In this document: positions 10,750 to 24,000 of the stretch, piece by piece
How the letters are laid out: every line of letters starts with the position of its first letter
Numbering within the stretch: position 1 is the first letter of the stretch
Source of the DNA: Nyssa sinensis
Lineage: Eukaryota > Streptophyta > Magnoliopsida > Cornales > Nyssaceae
Length of the DNA stretch: 64,000 bases
Assembly (NCBI GenBank): GCA_008638375.1
Contig: CM018051.1
Location: 26,044,844 to 26,108,843 of the forward strand
Direction: 5' to 3'
The notes under the pieces: model-generated
Seen by the model: only the letters and a program-made list of their open reading frames with translations
What the model was told of the DNA's origin: nothing
The model's database searches: none
Made by a program: the position numbers and the translations under genes

Positions 10750-13700
10750 TGTCACGACCCGAAACCCACCCTATGCGGATCTCGTGTCGCGGGGCCGACC
10801 CGAAGGCCGTCCTTACTTTTTTCCATTCCTGTATCATAGTACTAATATGCAATGTACTAAAAATTTAAAACAATAAACAGCGGAAGTCTTTATCTATTAC
10901 AGTAATCCAGCGGAAGTCTTTAAAATAAATTTAACAGCGGAAATCTATTAAATACATAACATAGTTCTACAAAATTCAAAATGAGAACTAAACCGTAACC
11001 AGCACCCGGGGGTGGTGAATACATGGGAGAACTAACATAGACTGATACAATACTTCAAAATGTCCCCCTACGCTCTCAGACTCCTACTGGGGTCTCGCAG
11101 CGTCATCACCTGAAATGGGGGTAAATGGGGTGGAATGAGCTACAAAGCTCAGTAAGTAAAACAGATCTCCAACACTGGTATCGATGATCGATGTGAATCC
11201 ATGAATAATATAATGATAGCCAATCATAAGGAAGGAGATGCTGTGATAGCCAATGAACATAATTGCCACGAGGGCCAATGGAAAGTGGGGTCACAATATA
11301 CAATCAAGAGTAATGAATAAGCAGTGATAGGGTTTCTCAACAATAACCTGTCACAATAAAAGTATTGCCACAATAAATCGATTACAATCAAACCAATGAA
11401 CAACGTAAGATAATCCATAAGAAACAGTAATCCATAAGGAACAGTAACCATTCAACAATATATCCATAACAATAATCCAATGGAGATGCTTATAATCTGT
11501 ATTAGGGGATGGCAGTCCCTCTGCGTATTTCGAGGCCTGGCATACCTCTCAGTTAAACTCACATCTTTTGTCACACGTCCGTTCACGGACTAGTTCGTCA
11601 CAGAAGCATCGGATGGATATTGTGACTGAGCACAATTCCAGCATTTATAAACATAGCATGATCATTTGTGATTCCATAAGGAGTATGAAAATGGAATATC
11701 ATATATACAGTAAAGCATAACAGTAAGCCTTTCAAGGCATGGTTCAATTTGATAACAATAGTACAATAGTCAATCAATGTCCACAAGATAGAACAATATC
11801 ACATTGTGGATAGCAATAACATGAAGTACTTTCAAGAGTACAAGTTTGGCAGTAAAGAATAAACTTGGCTTTAGAAACACCACATGGAAGAGAAAGTGAT
11901 CCACTTACTTCTATCGTGATTCTACCTCAGAAATTCGTGAGTATATCCTTGCCTTTTGAGTTCCCTATATATCAGTGAATACGTTTCAGAATAAATGCTA
12001 TTCATCAAATTTTATGCCTTTCTATCATAAGTATTTCAAATACTAATTTAGACTTTACCATTGAGTCCGGAATGCCGAAGAAAGTCGGTTTAGGCTTTCG
12101 CAGAATTCTATTTGGACTTTTGTACTAAAAAGGGCAAAATAGTCATTTTGCACTTTTACGGTATTTTATCCTTCGGGGTCTCATCTCGTAAAATGGACCC
12201 CACCATTGGACTCAGAACGTCCGAAATAATAGGTTTTGACTATTCATTTGTATCGTTTGGACTTCGTTTGACCCAATTTTGAAGTAGGGGCATTATTGTA
12301 AAAATTAATATTTAATTAATTTTCTGTTTGGGCCTTAGTGTAATTTTTCAAAACATTTGGGGCCGGTTCACAATTTCTAAAAGCTGCGATCTGAACCAGT
12401 TGGTTCATCAGTCAAAACCCTAAATCGGTCAGTCCTTCTCTTGAACCAAACGGTTCAGTTTCATTCAAGAACCGGATTTCAATAACCCAGTCCTTATCCT
12501 TATCCTTGGTTTGGATAACCCCAAACCAATTTCCAATTTACTATCCGTGTAACCAAACAAGCCCAATCTCATTTAAATTAAAAACCCAAAACGGCACAGT
12601 ATCACTTAACCGCTTATATCCGGTCAGGTCCCGACCCGATCCGAACCCGGATCCGGTCTAGGCTTAACCCGAATAGACCCACGCTTTTCCGGTCATCTTC
12701 CCCACTGCTCCGGTAGGGTTCCGGCAATGCACAGTCACCTTCTCCGGCGACGGTGACTTATTTTCAATCATTTTTTTAAGCTGTTTTGAATGCCACTCTT
12801 TTCTATTTTTCATGTAGATTATATTTCTAACTTTATTTTTCAGTTTAACCTTTTAATTCTTCACGAAATAGAGCTTAAACGTCTCCGGCCGAATCTCCGG
12901 CCAAGTGGTATTTTTCATTTTCGTGACTATTTCATCTCGGTTTTAAACCTATTTCAATCCTAAAGTGTTTCTGCACTTTATAGCAACATTTCTACGAACT
13001 AAAAGCAAGGTTTTAAACATAAAATTCATGGAACCCGATTATCCTCCCGAACCTGCAACTCCAAATTTCTCTATGGTTTTTCAACCGTTTTTCATGATTC
13101 TTTTTGCATTATCTTCCTTATTCTATACTCTAAAAGGCCCTATAATTAGATTTAGGTTTCATGCTCAAAAACAATAAAAATAGAACCTAACTCACTTACC
13201 TGGGTTTCAGTTTTTAGCCCATTGTGACCTTCTAAACTTCTCTATTTCTGCTTCAATCTTTTTCTCTTATTCTCCCTTTCAGTTCCTGACCTTTCCCTTC
13301 TTTTCTAACCTCTCAACTCTCAAACCCGTATACATATATAAAGAGACTCCACCGCCTCTCTCCCTCTTTCTCTCTCTACCTTATCACTCTCTCTCTGCCT
13401 CTTTCAGTCAAGAATGACTACAGAGAACCGTCCCTTTAATCTCCTCCATCCACGTACCTCACATATATATACATACATACACTTACATATATTCACACAC
13501 CACCTTTATCAAGGTCGGTTGGTGTGGTTCCCAAACACACACAGACACAGTGATGCACACACACACACACACACACACAGTGATGCACACACTGATATTT
13601 TCTCTCCCTTTCTTGTTTTCTCTTTATCTTTAATTTATATACATAATACATTTACATTATACACATATATATATAAAATACATAGTTTTTATACATGTAT

Positions 13701-14002
13701 TTATAGCCGTATAAATACGTATAACTGTATTTTTAGTCACGTACACATACACTAATATTCCGTGAACTATGCATGTGTACGTACGTATGCATGCATGGGT
13801 TGCATGCATGCACGCTTTTCGAGGTAAGGTTCCGAGTTGCTCGGGTACTACCCGACACTGGCCTTACTAAGCAAAACATTTATCTTTTGAAATTAGGTTC
13901 AGTTCCATAATTATTGTGACTTAAAGTTTAAGACAGTTCAGGTTATGCCATTCAGTCGACTTGCCTCAGTAAACGTGTCGTATCCCGGGTCGGGATATCA
14001 CA
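10750..14002 (-). mobile_element. Solo LTR A (3.25 kb) of a long-LTR family
   Basis: The plus strand starts TGTCACGACCCGAAACCC and ends CCGGGTCGGGATATCACA; exact 5-bp duplications CATGA flank it at 10745-10749 and 14003-14007. The TG...CA ends, 5-bp duplication and absence of an internal domain identify a solo LTR. Minus orientation is inferred from F, whose matching end abuts a polypurine tract. The interior has a triplet of AGCGGAAGTCTTT-like words near 10880-10950, C+T-rich and TATA-like DNA, an AC microsatellite at about 13553-13580, and no credible ORF. The family may be a Del/Tekay-type chromovirus, but without coding sequence that remains inference. Confidence 0.8.
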
Positions 14003-14007
14003 CATGA
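14003..14007. repeat. Target-site duplication CATGA, right copy (solo LTR A)
   Basis: Exact match to 10745-10749. Confidence 0.85.
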
Positions 14008-15589
14008 CACGTAAACACGTGAAGTAATTAAATTAAAATTAAAATAAAATTAATTCCTAACACATTAAATTGTGTCGTAGGATAAGAGTACGAGGTAAAT
14101 TAAGTACGCATGAAATTCATGAAATATTCGTAAATCGGTTAGGATTTAATACGAACTAAGCATAAGTTAAGAAGCATCAATAGGTGATATTGTAGTGATG
14201 TGAAGTTAATGAGACTATATGAATTGTTCTTAGGAACTACAGAGGAAGTGGGAAAGCGCATTATTAGCACTAACCCTAAGGACCGAGGTGAGTAACCTTG
14301 CATTTGAAGTGGAGATTTTAATTCCATGGATTTGAATGATGTTTTAAATATCAAATTCAATCTTTATACAATTCCTGTTTAAATTATTCTGTTATGACAT
14401 GCTCATTAAATGTTTTTATATACAGTTCCGTTCTTCGAAATATTTAGCATGCTTGAGTAAAATGCCAATTTCCTTAAATATTCTGAATTTGATTATTCCA
14501 AGTATTTGAAGATCCTATCATGAAATCATGAACGTCATGTTTTAAATACTCTTGAAAAGTATCGATGTAAAGAAGTCACGTGTTAAATGTGCTTAAATGC
14601 ACGATAAACTGTGCATAAGCACCACGGATTTTGTATTTTATCATGAAGTCATGAACAGCATGTTTTAAATATTCATGAAAAGTATTATGAAAAGTCATGT
14701 GATAAATGTATTTAAATGCAAAGATAAACTGTGCATAAGCACCACAGATTTTATGGGTTTCTATGAATAAATGCCCGGTAGCAGGATCTAATCCCCCCCA
14801 GACAATGAGATATCTCCACGAAAAGTAAAGCGGGAGTCTGGTTCAAAATAGGTTCCACTTAATCAAAGAGAAAAGATGACAAATGCTTTTGAAAATGGAA
14901 GCAGGTTTTACCCCCATTTTCATTATGCATGTTTATATGTTTTTCTTATTTAAGGAAACGTATATTTAGCTTGAATACTTTAAATGTTTCAGAGCTATCT
15001 TTATGAAAAGTGCATGTACTCTATGTTCAAAGTATACGAGCAATTGGTAGTGAGTATTTTATAAACTCTCACGTGCGAAACCACTACCAATTGAAACCCC
15101 ATGAAAAATGCAGGAATTACTCATTAGGTTTCTCGAAGCTCACCCCATTCCCTAACATTTTTCAAGTACTGATGATGAGTGGGAGCCGTGCTCCATTTTG
15201 GGATAATGACTAATGGCTGTATAGGATTATGGACTTTTGGAGGTAGTTAGAATCTATAGTTGGAAGGATTATGATGTAATAGACTTTGGACAATATGTAC
15301 TTAAGCCCTAGAGGCATTCAACTATGTAATATGTATAAAACTTTAGAACTTTTATTTATGCTCTGAATGTATTATCATGTGTACCACTATGAAGAGCGGT
15401 AGTACGGGACGGATGTGCGAAAGTTTCAAATAAGAAAAGAAAAGAAAAAAAGTTTTTCACGCTTCTGCAAACCACATGTCGCACATTTATTCGATACCGC
15501 TGCTTATGTGAGCCTTGCCCTAAGGCCCTCGGGCGGAAGGGTGGCGGTCCGACACGAGATCCGTAGAGGGTGGATTTCGGGTCGTGACA
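14003..15589 (+). mobile_element. LTR segment X, right part, ending GGGTCGTGACA
   Basis: This piece ends at 15589 with the reverse complement of the family terminus (TGGATTTCGGGTCGTGACA), so it lies opposite to A. A block near 15140-15180 (GAAGCTCACCCCATTCC and a following TGATGATGAGTGGGAG) resembles the reverse complement of the 11090-11150 block in A, which supports common origin. No primer site follows, so it is a 3' LTR or a solo LTR. Its left end lies beyond the Athila insertion, outside the window. No gene is visible. Confidence 0.6.
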
Positions 15590-18154
15590 GTATGGCTAAA
15601 CTTTTCGGGACCTCAGTTCATAAAATGGACCTCACCATTAGGTCTAGAGTGTCCGACATAGTTAAATTGGACTATCTTTTGTGTTTATTCAACCCTGGGT
15701 ATCATTAGAGGTAATACAGTCATTTATAATTTATATGTCTATATTTTTTGGGACTTAATTTTCCAAATCAAACTCCACCGGTGAGTCCAGAATACCCAAC
15801 ATAATCAAAATGAACTATCTTTTATTTTTATTTGGCCCCAGGTATCATCAGGGGCAGTACAATCATTTACTATTTACGTATCTTTATTTTTCGGGACTTA
15901 ATTTCCCAAATCGAACTCCACCATTGAGTCCGAAATGCCTGAGATAGTAAAAATACACTGTTTACTTATTTAATTTGGGTTTCGTTTGAGTCATTTAGTG
16001 TCCAAGGGTAAAATAGTAATTTTATCCAATTAATAAAATAATTAAAATAATTATTTTATAATTTATTTATTTTTCAGGGGTCTATATGCATTAATTTTTC
16101 AAAAGCTGGGCCAGAATATAATTTTGCAGAACAGTTGGGGTCAAAGTATAATTTACTAAACTTCTAGTTTTATTCATTTCAATAAACTCATTGAACCACT
16201 AGGTTTACCTTAGTAAACCCTAGACCGAACCCAACGACCCCTGAACCAGCCGGTTCAGGTCAGTTCAAAGAACCGGTACAGTATATCCCAATTATTCACC
16301 TTATTCACGGTCTGGGTTATCCCCATTCCTAATTCCAATTTCATAGAGCTGTAACCAAACGGGCCAACTTCAGTTTTTAATTTAAACCCCACGACGCCGT
16401 TTCATTAATGCAGTGGCTTGCCCATGGTTCAACACGTGTCTGAGTCGACACGGTGGGTCTGGTCGAGTTGGACGAGTTGACTCAACGACTTGTGGTCTTC
16501 TCTATCGCGCAGGGCTACTGTTGCCTTAATTTTTGTTTTCAAACTCCTCTAATTTCGTGCATTTCGAGGTTGATTTGATCTCTGTTTCCAAGTGGTATGG
16601 GCTACTGAATGTTTAAGAAACATTTTGGAATTCATTTTAAGCCTCGAATCAAGCTCGAGAAGCTATGGTGGGTTGGATAGTCGCGACTTGCAACTGGCTT
16701 GTACGCACTCATTTCTGACCCAAATCTCATAGGGTTTCTTCGGTTGGGTTCTATTCTTCATGGGGTTCAAGCCCCCATTTTTAAAATCAAGTTTTGGGGT
16801 AGTTTTGTGACATTAGCTCTGAAACCCGAAACCTGCAAATGGTATTTTGAGGGCCTTTGTCTAGGCTTCTAGTCACGGAATGGGGTTTTTGAAACCCTTG
16901 AAGGGTCTAGTTTAGGGCTTAACAAGCCAAACTTGGCGTGGCTTTGGTCGGTTCAGACCTACTCCAATAGTGACCCATTAATTGCGGATCTTCATGGTTT
17001 AGGGTCTCTCAAGCCCTATTGGCCTTCTCAATTAATTTATAACAGTCCCTCGGTGTCCATTTAACTTATACGTGCAATCTAGATACTTCACAAGCTGAAA
17101 CAAAGAAGGAAAATAAAAGAGAAAGTTTGAGTCTTGATGCCTTATACCTTCAATCAGGCTTCCCCCTTCCTCCTAGGCTCAATATGGGGCCTTCAGTTGC
17201 CTCAGTTCCAGTTGTATACCTCTCAGCCCATTCCTCTTTTGTGCACCTCTAATGGAAACACCATACACACACATACTTGTATTCACACATGCAAGGCTTC
17301 TCTTTCTCTCTCTACTCTCTACAAGTCTGAACATACACTCAATCACTTTCTAATTTCACACCCACACCCCATATGGAGAACACATACATATATGCATATA
17401 TTAACTCATACATATATATATATATAATTATTTCCCTTTTCTTTTCTTCTTGCATGAAATGGGTTGGTGGAGGTGGTGGTCCAATTAGGGCTGCCTGTTA
17501 CTCCTGATCCAACAAATCTTTACATATATATATATATATATATACATATAATTATATTATATATTTTTTTTGGCTGCATGAAATCTCATTGGCCCATTTG
17601 GGAGGTGGCCTTGGTTGACTTAAGGTTATATACAATTTTGTTGTATATTTAGGCATAAAGTTGTTGGCAGCCCACTTGGTAAATTTTTGGGTGCCATAAT
17701 CTTGCCCTACTTGGTCAAGGGTTCAAATCCCCTTGGCCTCACTTTTGGGCAATTTTCCCCTATTTGGGCTTATGCCCTGTTTGGCTGGCGCAGAATTCCA
17801 TTTTGGCTTTTCCTTCATAATTTCTTTTCTGTTACTCTTTTTACGAAGCGATTTCTTCTGGTCACTTTTTATCTCGATTAGCTTCAATGTCAAAGGCCCC
17901 ATGTCGATTATTATTTATTTGTGGCCGTCATAGTTCGCTAATTCGAGTTTCCACAGTGTTAAAATGACATCATTTCACCTAATTAATTGGTAATTAGGTC
18001 CGGGTATTACACCCTCCATTCTGACGTGTTTGATTATTTTGTTGGTCTATCGTGACCGTCGAGAGATTCTCAATTAACTTTCTTAATTATTCTTTATGTC
18101 GGTTCTAATATGATTAGCAACCAATTATTAATTAAGCAAAGTCGGGGTGTTACA
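15590..18154 (-). mobile_element. LTR segment F, left side cut by X
   Basis: The first bases (TTTTCGGGACCTCAGTTCATAAAATGGACC and on) match the interior of A near 12170, so the segment joins X in mid-LTR. It ends AAGTCGGGGTGTTACA at 18154, directly followed by a sequence that on the minus strand ends in a purine-rich CTTCTTTTAAGGGGGTAGCA, typical of the polypurine tract before a 3' LTR. A similar GTCCGGGTATTACA end at about 18000-18013 suggests the segment is a mosaic. TA microsatellites lie near 17410 and 17525. No supportable gene. Confidence 0.55.
17660..17790 (+). repeat. tRNA-like (SINE-type) module in F
   Basis: A perfect Pol III B box, GGTTCAAATCC, at 17720-17730 follows a weaker A-box-like CAGCCCACTTGG at 17668-17679, 52 bp upstream. 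The motif order, spacing and following T-rich DNA match the modules at 19988 and 25115. No full tRNA cloverleaf can be drawn, so this is read as the head of a tRNA-derived SINE rather than a tRNA gene. Confidence 0.5.
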
Positions 18155-18902
18155 TGCTACCCCCTTAAAAGAAGTTTTGTCCTCAAAACTTAGTTGGTCA
18201 TATCTAGGAGGTTCTAACCTCTCTTCATGCCAATACTATCATCATAGTTTCACACAAATTTCATATCAGATACAGAAATCCCCATTAAGTCTTATTTACA
18301 CCCACAATTATAGGATCTCATCAAGATTCGATTATCAGACCCATATCACATCAATTCAACTTGGCGATCATCCTCAAATAAGTAGAAATCACCTACTAAG
18401 ATCGTTTAATCATATGTGATCCCACAAGTGATTCATCTGATATCCATAATTACAAGCATCAGTGCCAGAGTTAGCATACCTATAGTCATTTTCCTTCCAG
18501 TCACTATATCCATAATTATTCATATCATTATCAACATGTCCTAGTGTCACTTGTCATTCAATGTCCTTATGACTCCATCGGAAATGTTGATCCCCAGTCC
18601 TTAGAGGCCTTAGAATTATAGATTTATCGTCTATTATGAAGACTTCCACAATTCCACGTCAGATCTCCAAAAGTGGGACTTAGTTTCCATGGCTTAGGTA
18701 CTCTGTGGTTCTTAATCTATAACTTAATGCTCTGATGTGGACAATGGTTCGGGAACCATTTCACAACTTATTATCCTAAAGTTACCATATTTGGAAACTT
18801 GCTCTAAGTCTATAACCGATAATCTTAACCTTTAGCTCTAATATCACTCTATGATATTAATGGATCTCCAATATTTTACCAACTTTAGCTCTAATACCAC
18901 TT
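18155..18902 (-). mobile_element. Short non-coding internal domain with polypurine tract and primer site
   Basis: Between LTR-like segments F and G lie 748 bp without an ORF. At its left edge the minus strand has the polypurine-type AACTTCTTTTAAGGGGGTAG; at its right edge the minus strand reads TGGTATTAGAGC (18888-18899), one base from the initiator-Met primer site TGGTATCAGAGC and three bases from the LTR end. This is the layout of a non-autonomous minus-strand LTR element, with G as the 5' LTR and F as the 3' LTR. F and G differ in length and match weakly, so the two could come from different insertions. Confidence 0.5.
18888..18899 (-). other. Primer-binding site, initiator-Met type
   Basis: TGGTATTAGAGC on the minus strand, three bases inside the terminus TGTGACA of segment G. 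Confidence 0.6.
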
Positions 18903-19394
18903 TGTCACATCTCAAACCCTACCCTACGTGGATGTCAAGGACGTGATGCCAGTTAGCCACCTTGCCGGTTTGCCGACCGACAATGCTACCAACCAAAGGC
19001 GAAATCCTGAACTTACCGATGAATTGCATTCCAAATGTAGGGTCAGAGCAGCGGAATTTAAAAATTTTTCATCATGGTAATGGTACTCTAAAGATATTAG
19101 ATGTGCTCGTGTTATATTTCTGATTATAAATGTGCTCTGTGGTTAGAGTTATTAGCTATCTGGTTTTAGACTTGCTCTATGGTATATACCTCTATAGTAT
19201 TTATAAATGAGTTGCATTCCCGAGATGAAAAAGTTTTAAATTCCACTACTCTGACCCTACATTTGGAATGTAATTCATCGGTAAGTTCAGGATATCACCT
19301 TTGGTTGGTCGCATTGTCGGTCGGCAAACTAGCAAGGTGACTAACTAACATCACATCCTCGACATCCGCATAGGGTGGGGTTCAAGATGTGACA
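18903..19394. repeat. Foldback: two inverted arms of about 180 bp
   Basis: The left arm starts TGTCACATCTCAAACCC and passes TTGCCGACCGACAATG; the right arm ends GGGGTTCAAGATGTGACA and contains the reverse complement CATTGTCGGTCGGCAA. Matching continues into TCTGACCCTACATTTGGAAT, so the arms span roughly 18903-19080 and 19215-19394 around an AT-rich loop. The flanks (CACTT and CATGT) are not a clear target duplication. A transcript of this region would form a long hairpin. Confidence 0.8.
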
Positions 19395-19979
19395 CATGTA
19401 CTTTGTTTCAAGCTTAGTTCATCATGGGTCCAAAACCTAGATCTCTTATTTTCAAGTCTAGGGTTTTCTTAGGGTTTCCTAGCCTAAACCATGCCATTTG
19501 TTCGTTATTTTCATCTATTCGCATCATTTCTTACATGCATGCATCATAGGCTCATAAAAACTAAGTTTTAAAAAAACTTTCCTAAGGAGAGAGAAAATGT
19601 AACATACCTCCAATAGCACCTTTATCCTCATTGTTGGCCTCTCCTTTATGTTCCAAATGACACTTGAGTTCTTCCTTTGTTCATCCCAAGCCTCACATGG
19701 AGCATGTAACTTTTTCTCTTCACTTCTCGTGACTTTCTCTCTCTACTCTCTCTTTCTAGTTCTCTCTCTAGCCGAACATAACACACACACCAAGTATGAT
19801 TATCTTTTCTTTTGGGGCTCCCTCACATCATGAGATGTATATGAATTATAAGGATTTGGTGCATATGTTTTAATTGGCTAACATGTTGGTGCAATAAGGT
19901 GGTGACACCTTACTTTCTCATGGCATTTTTCATATTTCTTTTACTTCATGTATATTCCTTGTGGTCATCATAGCACAAA

Positions 19980-20100
19980 AGTGTTGATAGCCTAGTGGGT
20001 TTCTTTTTTAGTGCTAGAATCTACCTTGTACAAGGTGTAGGGTTCAAGTCTTGGCCAATCCTTTGTAGGCCTCACTTTTTTCTCTTTTCTCTCTTTTTTT
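19980..20100 (+). repeat. tRNA-like (SINE-type) module in G
   Basis: TAGCCTAGTGGG at 19988-19999 fits the A-box consensus exactly and GGTTCAAGTCT at 20041-20051 fits the B box with small changes; the starts are 53 bp apart. A C+T-rich tail with an eight-T run follows at about 20075-20100. Confidence 0.55.
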
Positions 20101-20568
20101 TAGTGTGTCTTAGTTTGTATTGTATAATCTTTATTTTGTTTAGTTACTAGCTAATTTACTTAGTTGGTAAATTTGTGACTTGTCATTTCAATGATTCCTA
20201 TAAGTTTCCACAATGTTGGAGGATCTATCCATGTTTCAATACGATCATATTTACACACTAATGTCTCTTAACTTTCATTGGTAACCCTATCCAATAATTT
20301 AAAGTGTTGGTATAATATTTTTCTTACTTAGATTATGTCTTAGTTTAATGCTCCAAGATATCATCAAAAAATTTATTTTATGATAGTATGCATTTCAATG
20401 CATTGATTGTTGATTTAATCTGCATATTAACGATACACACGTGTTTTGGGTCTCAAGTTTCATGGCCAAATCGCTTCAAGCAATTCATCTTTCGTCTATT
20501 TAAGCTTAGTATTTTTAACAGCTACCATTAGCCTTAATTTTTCAATAATTAAGGTTCGGGGTGTTACA

Positions 20569-21028
20569 CTAGAGAATTTTCACCGGCCGAGAGTGAATAA
20601 AGAAAAGGGAAAGGAAAGAAGAAGGAGAAAAAAAGAAAGAAAAAGAAAGAAAGAAAAGAATAAAAAAACAAAACCAACAAAATAGATAAAAAAAACTTTA
20701 ATTTAAATATATATATATATAAATGTGGTTGATAAATCTTTTATTTTAAATATTTATTGTTATTATTATTATTATTTTTAAAATCTGTCTTTCATATATA
20801 TATATATATATATATATATTCTTATTATTTCATGACATAAATAAAAGAAAGAGTAAAAAGAGATAATGATTGCATGAATAAATAAAGTAAACAAACTACG
20901 TAAAGAAAATAAATCAAAAAGAAGAAGACTAGAGAGAGAGAGAGAGAGATAACATGAATAAAATAAAAAAAAAGACATAAAGGTAATAATAAGCAAAGTA
21001 CCTTTTTACGTGTCTCGTGTCGAAAAGC
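20569..21028. other. Unassigned AT- and AG-rich spacer
   Basis: No gene. It holds an AAGAAAGAA-rich tract (20595-20670), TA runs near 20708 and 20797-20819, and a GA run near 20931-20950. Confidence 0.7.
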
Positions 21029-24000
21029 TGTCACGACCCGAAACCCACCCTATGCGGGTCTCGTGTCGCAGGGCTGACCCTAAGGCCGTCCCTACTTTTT
21101 ACATTCATGTATCATAGTACTAATATGCAAAGTACTAAAACATTAAAACAATAACAGCAGAAATCTTATCAATGTCTATAATTAGCGGAAGTCTTTCAAT
21201 ACACAATATCAGCGGAAGTCTTTACAATACATATTATGGTTCTACAATTAAACAAAATAAGAACCATACGTAACCAGCACCCGTGGGTGGTGAGTACATG
21301 GGAAAACTAAACATAGACTGGTACAGTTCTTCAAAATGTCCTCCTACACTCTCAAACTCCTACCGGGGTCTCGCGGCGTCAGTACTTGAAATAGGGGTGA
21401 GGAGGGTGGAATGAGCTACGAGAGCTCAGCAAGTAAAAACAGATCTCTGACACTAGTATAAGAATATGATAAAAGAGATGCTGTGATAGTCAATGGGAAC
21501 AGTTGCCATAAGGGCCAATAAACGATGGACACAATGTATAATCAGGAGTAATGGTCATAACATTAACATGAAACTCTCAACAACAATATATCAATATGAA
21601 GGTACTGCCACAATAAACCGATCACAATCGAATCAATAAGGAAATATCTCTCAATACAAGATAATGATAAGGATAAGGAATAGCATAGCTCAGCAGTTGC
21701 AATCAAACAATCATATAAGAGATGCTTTTTATTCTGTGTCAGGGCTTAGCACGCCCTCGGTCCTTGGGGGCCCGGATTTACCCCCTTCAGTGCATTCCAG
21801 TGTATGGCCATATGTCCGTTCACGGACTCGACCCGAAGGTCTTCAAGTGTATTTAAAAGCATCGGATGGATATTGTGACTGAGCACAAATCTAGTATACA
21901 TAAACATTTCATGATCATAAATAATTCCATAGAAGTATAAAATGGAATATCCTATATACAATGGAACATAACAATAGGCTTTTCAAAGCATGGTTCAACA
22001 TGATACTAATGATACAGTAGTCAATCAAAGCCCACAAGATAGAACAATATCATATTGTGGAAACAATAACGTCAGGTACGTTCAAGAGTACAAGTTTGGT
22101 AGTACGAGAATAAACTTGGCTTGGACACACCATATGGAAGAGAAGGTGAATTTACTTACCTCTAATGCGTTCCTAAATCAGTCTCCTTGTCGGTTTGCCT
22201 TTTCCGATCGAGTTCCCTATATATTAGTAAATGCGTTTCAGAATAAATGCTACTCATCAAATTCTATGCCTTGCTATGATAGGTATCTCTAATACTTATT
22301 TAGACTTTACCATTGAGTCCGGAATACCGAAGAAAGTCAGTCTAGGCTTTCGCGGAACTCCATTTGGACTTCTAGATTGAAAAGGGCAAAACTGTCATTT
22401 TACATTTTTACGGTTATTTTATTCTTTTTGGGACCCCTATCTCGTGAAACGGATCCCACCATCGGACTCAGAGCTGTCCGAGATAATAAAAATTGACTAT
22501 TCATTTGCCCCGTTTGGACTTCGTTTGACCCATATTTGACTTAGGGGTATATTTGTAAAAATTAATATTTTATTAATTTTTCTGTTTGGGCCTTAGTGGA
22601 ATTTCCTAAACTTTCTGGGGTCAAAGTATAAATACCCAGAGTTGCGGTCTGAACCAGTTGGTTCACAACCAAAAACCCTAAACCGGTTTAAAGTCACAGT
22701 GAACCAGCCGGTCTACTCTAAATCAATGAACCGGAATAAGATAGCCAAGCTTCCTGTCCCATCCACGATTTGGATAACCCCAAACCCAATGTCTCATTTT
22801 CTATCCCTACAACCAAACAAGCCAATTTCACTTTAAATTAAAATTCTTTAACCTTAAACGACACAGTATCACTGCCCCGTCTACTTTCGGTCGGGTCCCG
22901 ACCTACCCAAACCTAGATTCGGTTCCGTCTTGACCCGGTAGCTCCCTCGACAATCCGATCGTCTTCTCCGGTGAATATCCCGGCCACAGTCGCCGAAACA
23001 GTGAAATTCCCTACGGATCTTAGTGATTTCACGTCTATTTCTTACGGTGTTGGTTCCAAATGAAAACTAGGAACTTAAGAAATGTTTTAGGACTAGTTTT
23101 GGCTCTCTATGTCATTGGTTTCCAACACCTATTCCCAGTTTTTCGGTGTTGCATTGGCGACTGGATAACTGGCCATAGAAGGGCCATTTCTTGACCATTT
23201 AAACTGATTCAAATTGCGTTGGGTTTCTGGAGGTGTCTTCTACTGATTTCCAATCTAAAAATCAAGGTTTGTTACGTGTATATAATTCTATCATAGTTGA
23301 CCGAAGCTAAATTCTTGGTTCTGGGTTTTCTTTTCTTACTTCAGGTTCTTATCAATAACGACATCATTTAAACTATAATTGAACATAATTTCAACCAGAA
23401 ATATACCTGTTTGTAGGTTCTCTCAACCCTCCTCCAAAATCAGTTTTCTCTCTCTATTCCCTTCTTTCCTTCCCGCTGTTTCTACTGTTCTGCTCCTCTA
23501 CTTTCTGTCTCTCTCATACTGCCTTTCTTTCCCTTTAATTCTTTTAACCGATTCCTCAATCGGTGGCTTTTGCCACCTGTAGCCGTGGTGACACCACACA
23601 CATGCACACATGGCCTTCTCTGGACTGATTTTCAGTCGGTGGCCTTGCCACCTAACACACACCTGCACTGCATGTTGCCACCACACACGACCCACATGCA
23701 GTTCACTACTTCCAATTTGATTTCCTTTCTTTCCATTTTATTTCCTTTTAATATATATATATATATATATATCATCCAACCGTGTGTATATATATGTATA
23801 TATAATATTCATAATCATTTAGATTTACCTTAAATATTTATACGTCTATATTCACTTACATGTTTTCCAGTAAACTCGGCTTCCGGTGCAACGGCACCCG
23901 GACACCCGTGACTGCCTGGCTCTCATACTCATGCGTCATAATCAAACATAAGAGTCTATCTAATTTTATTTATGTTATATATTGGCTTACAGTTCAGGGT

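Larger units (their letters stand above)
18903..20568 (-). mobile_element. LTR segment G
   Basis: On the minus strand it starts TGTAACACCCCGAACC at 20568 and ends GAGATGTGACA at 18903, next to the primer site. The first 492 bp (plus coordinates) form a foldback; a tRNA-like module lies at 19988-20051. Otherwise AT-rich without a gene. Confidence 0.5.

Noticed and set aside
13414..13755. 113-codon ORF rich in His and Thr
   Set aside because: It spans AC and TA microsatellites inside solo LTR A.
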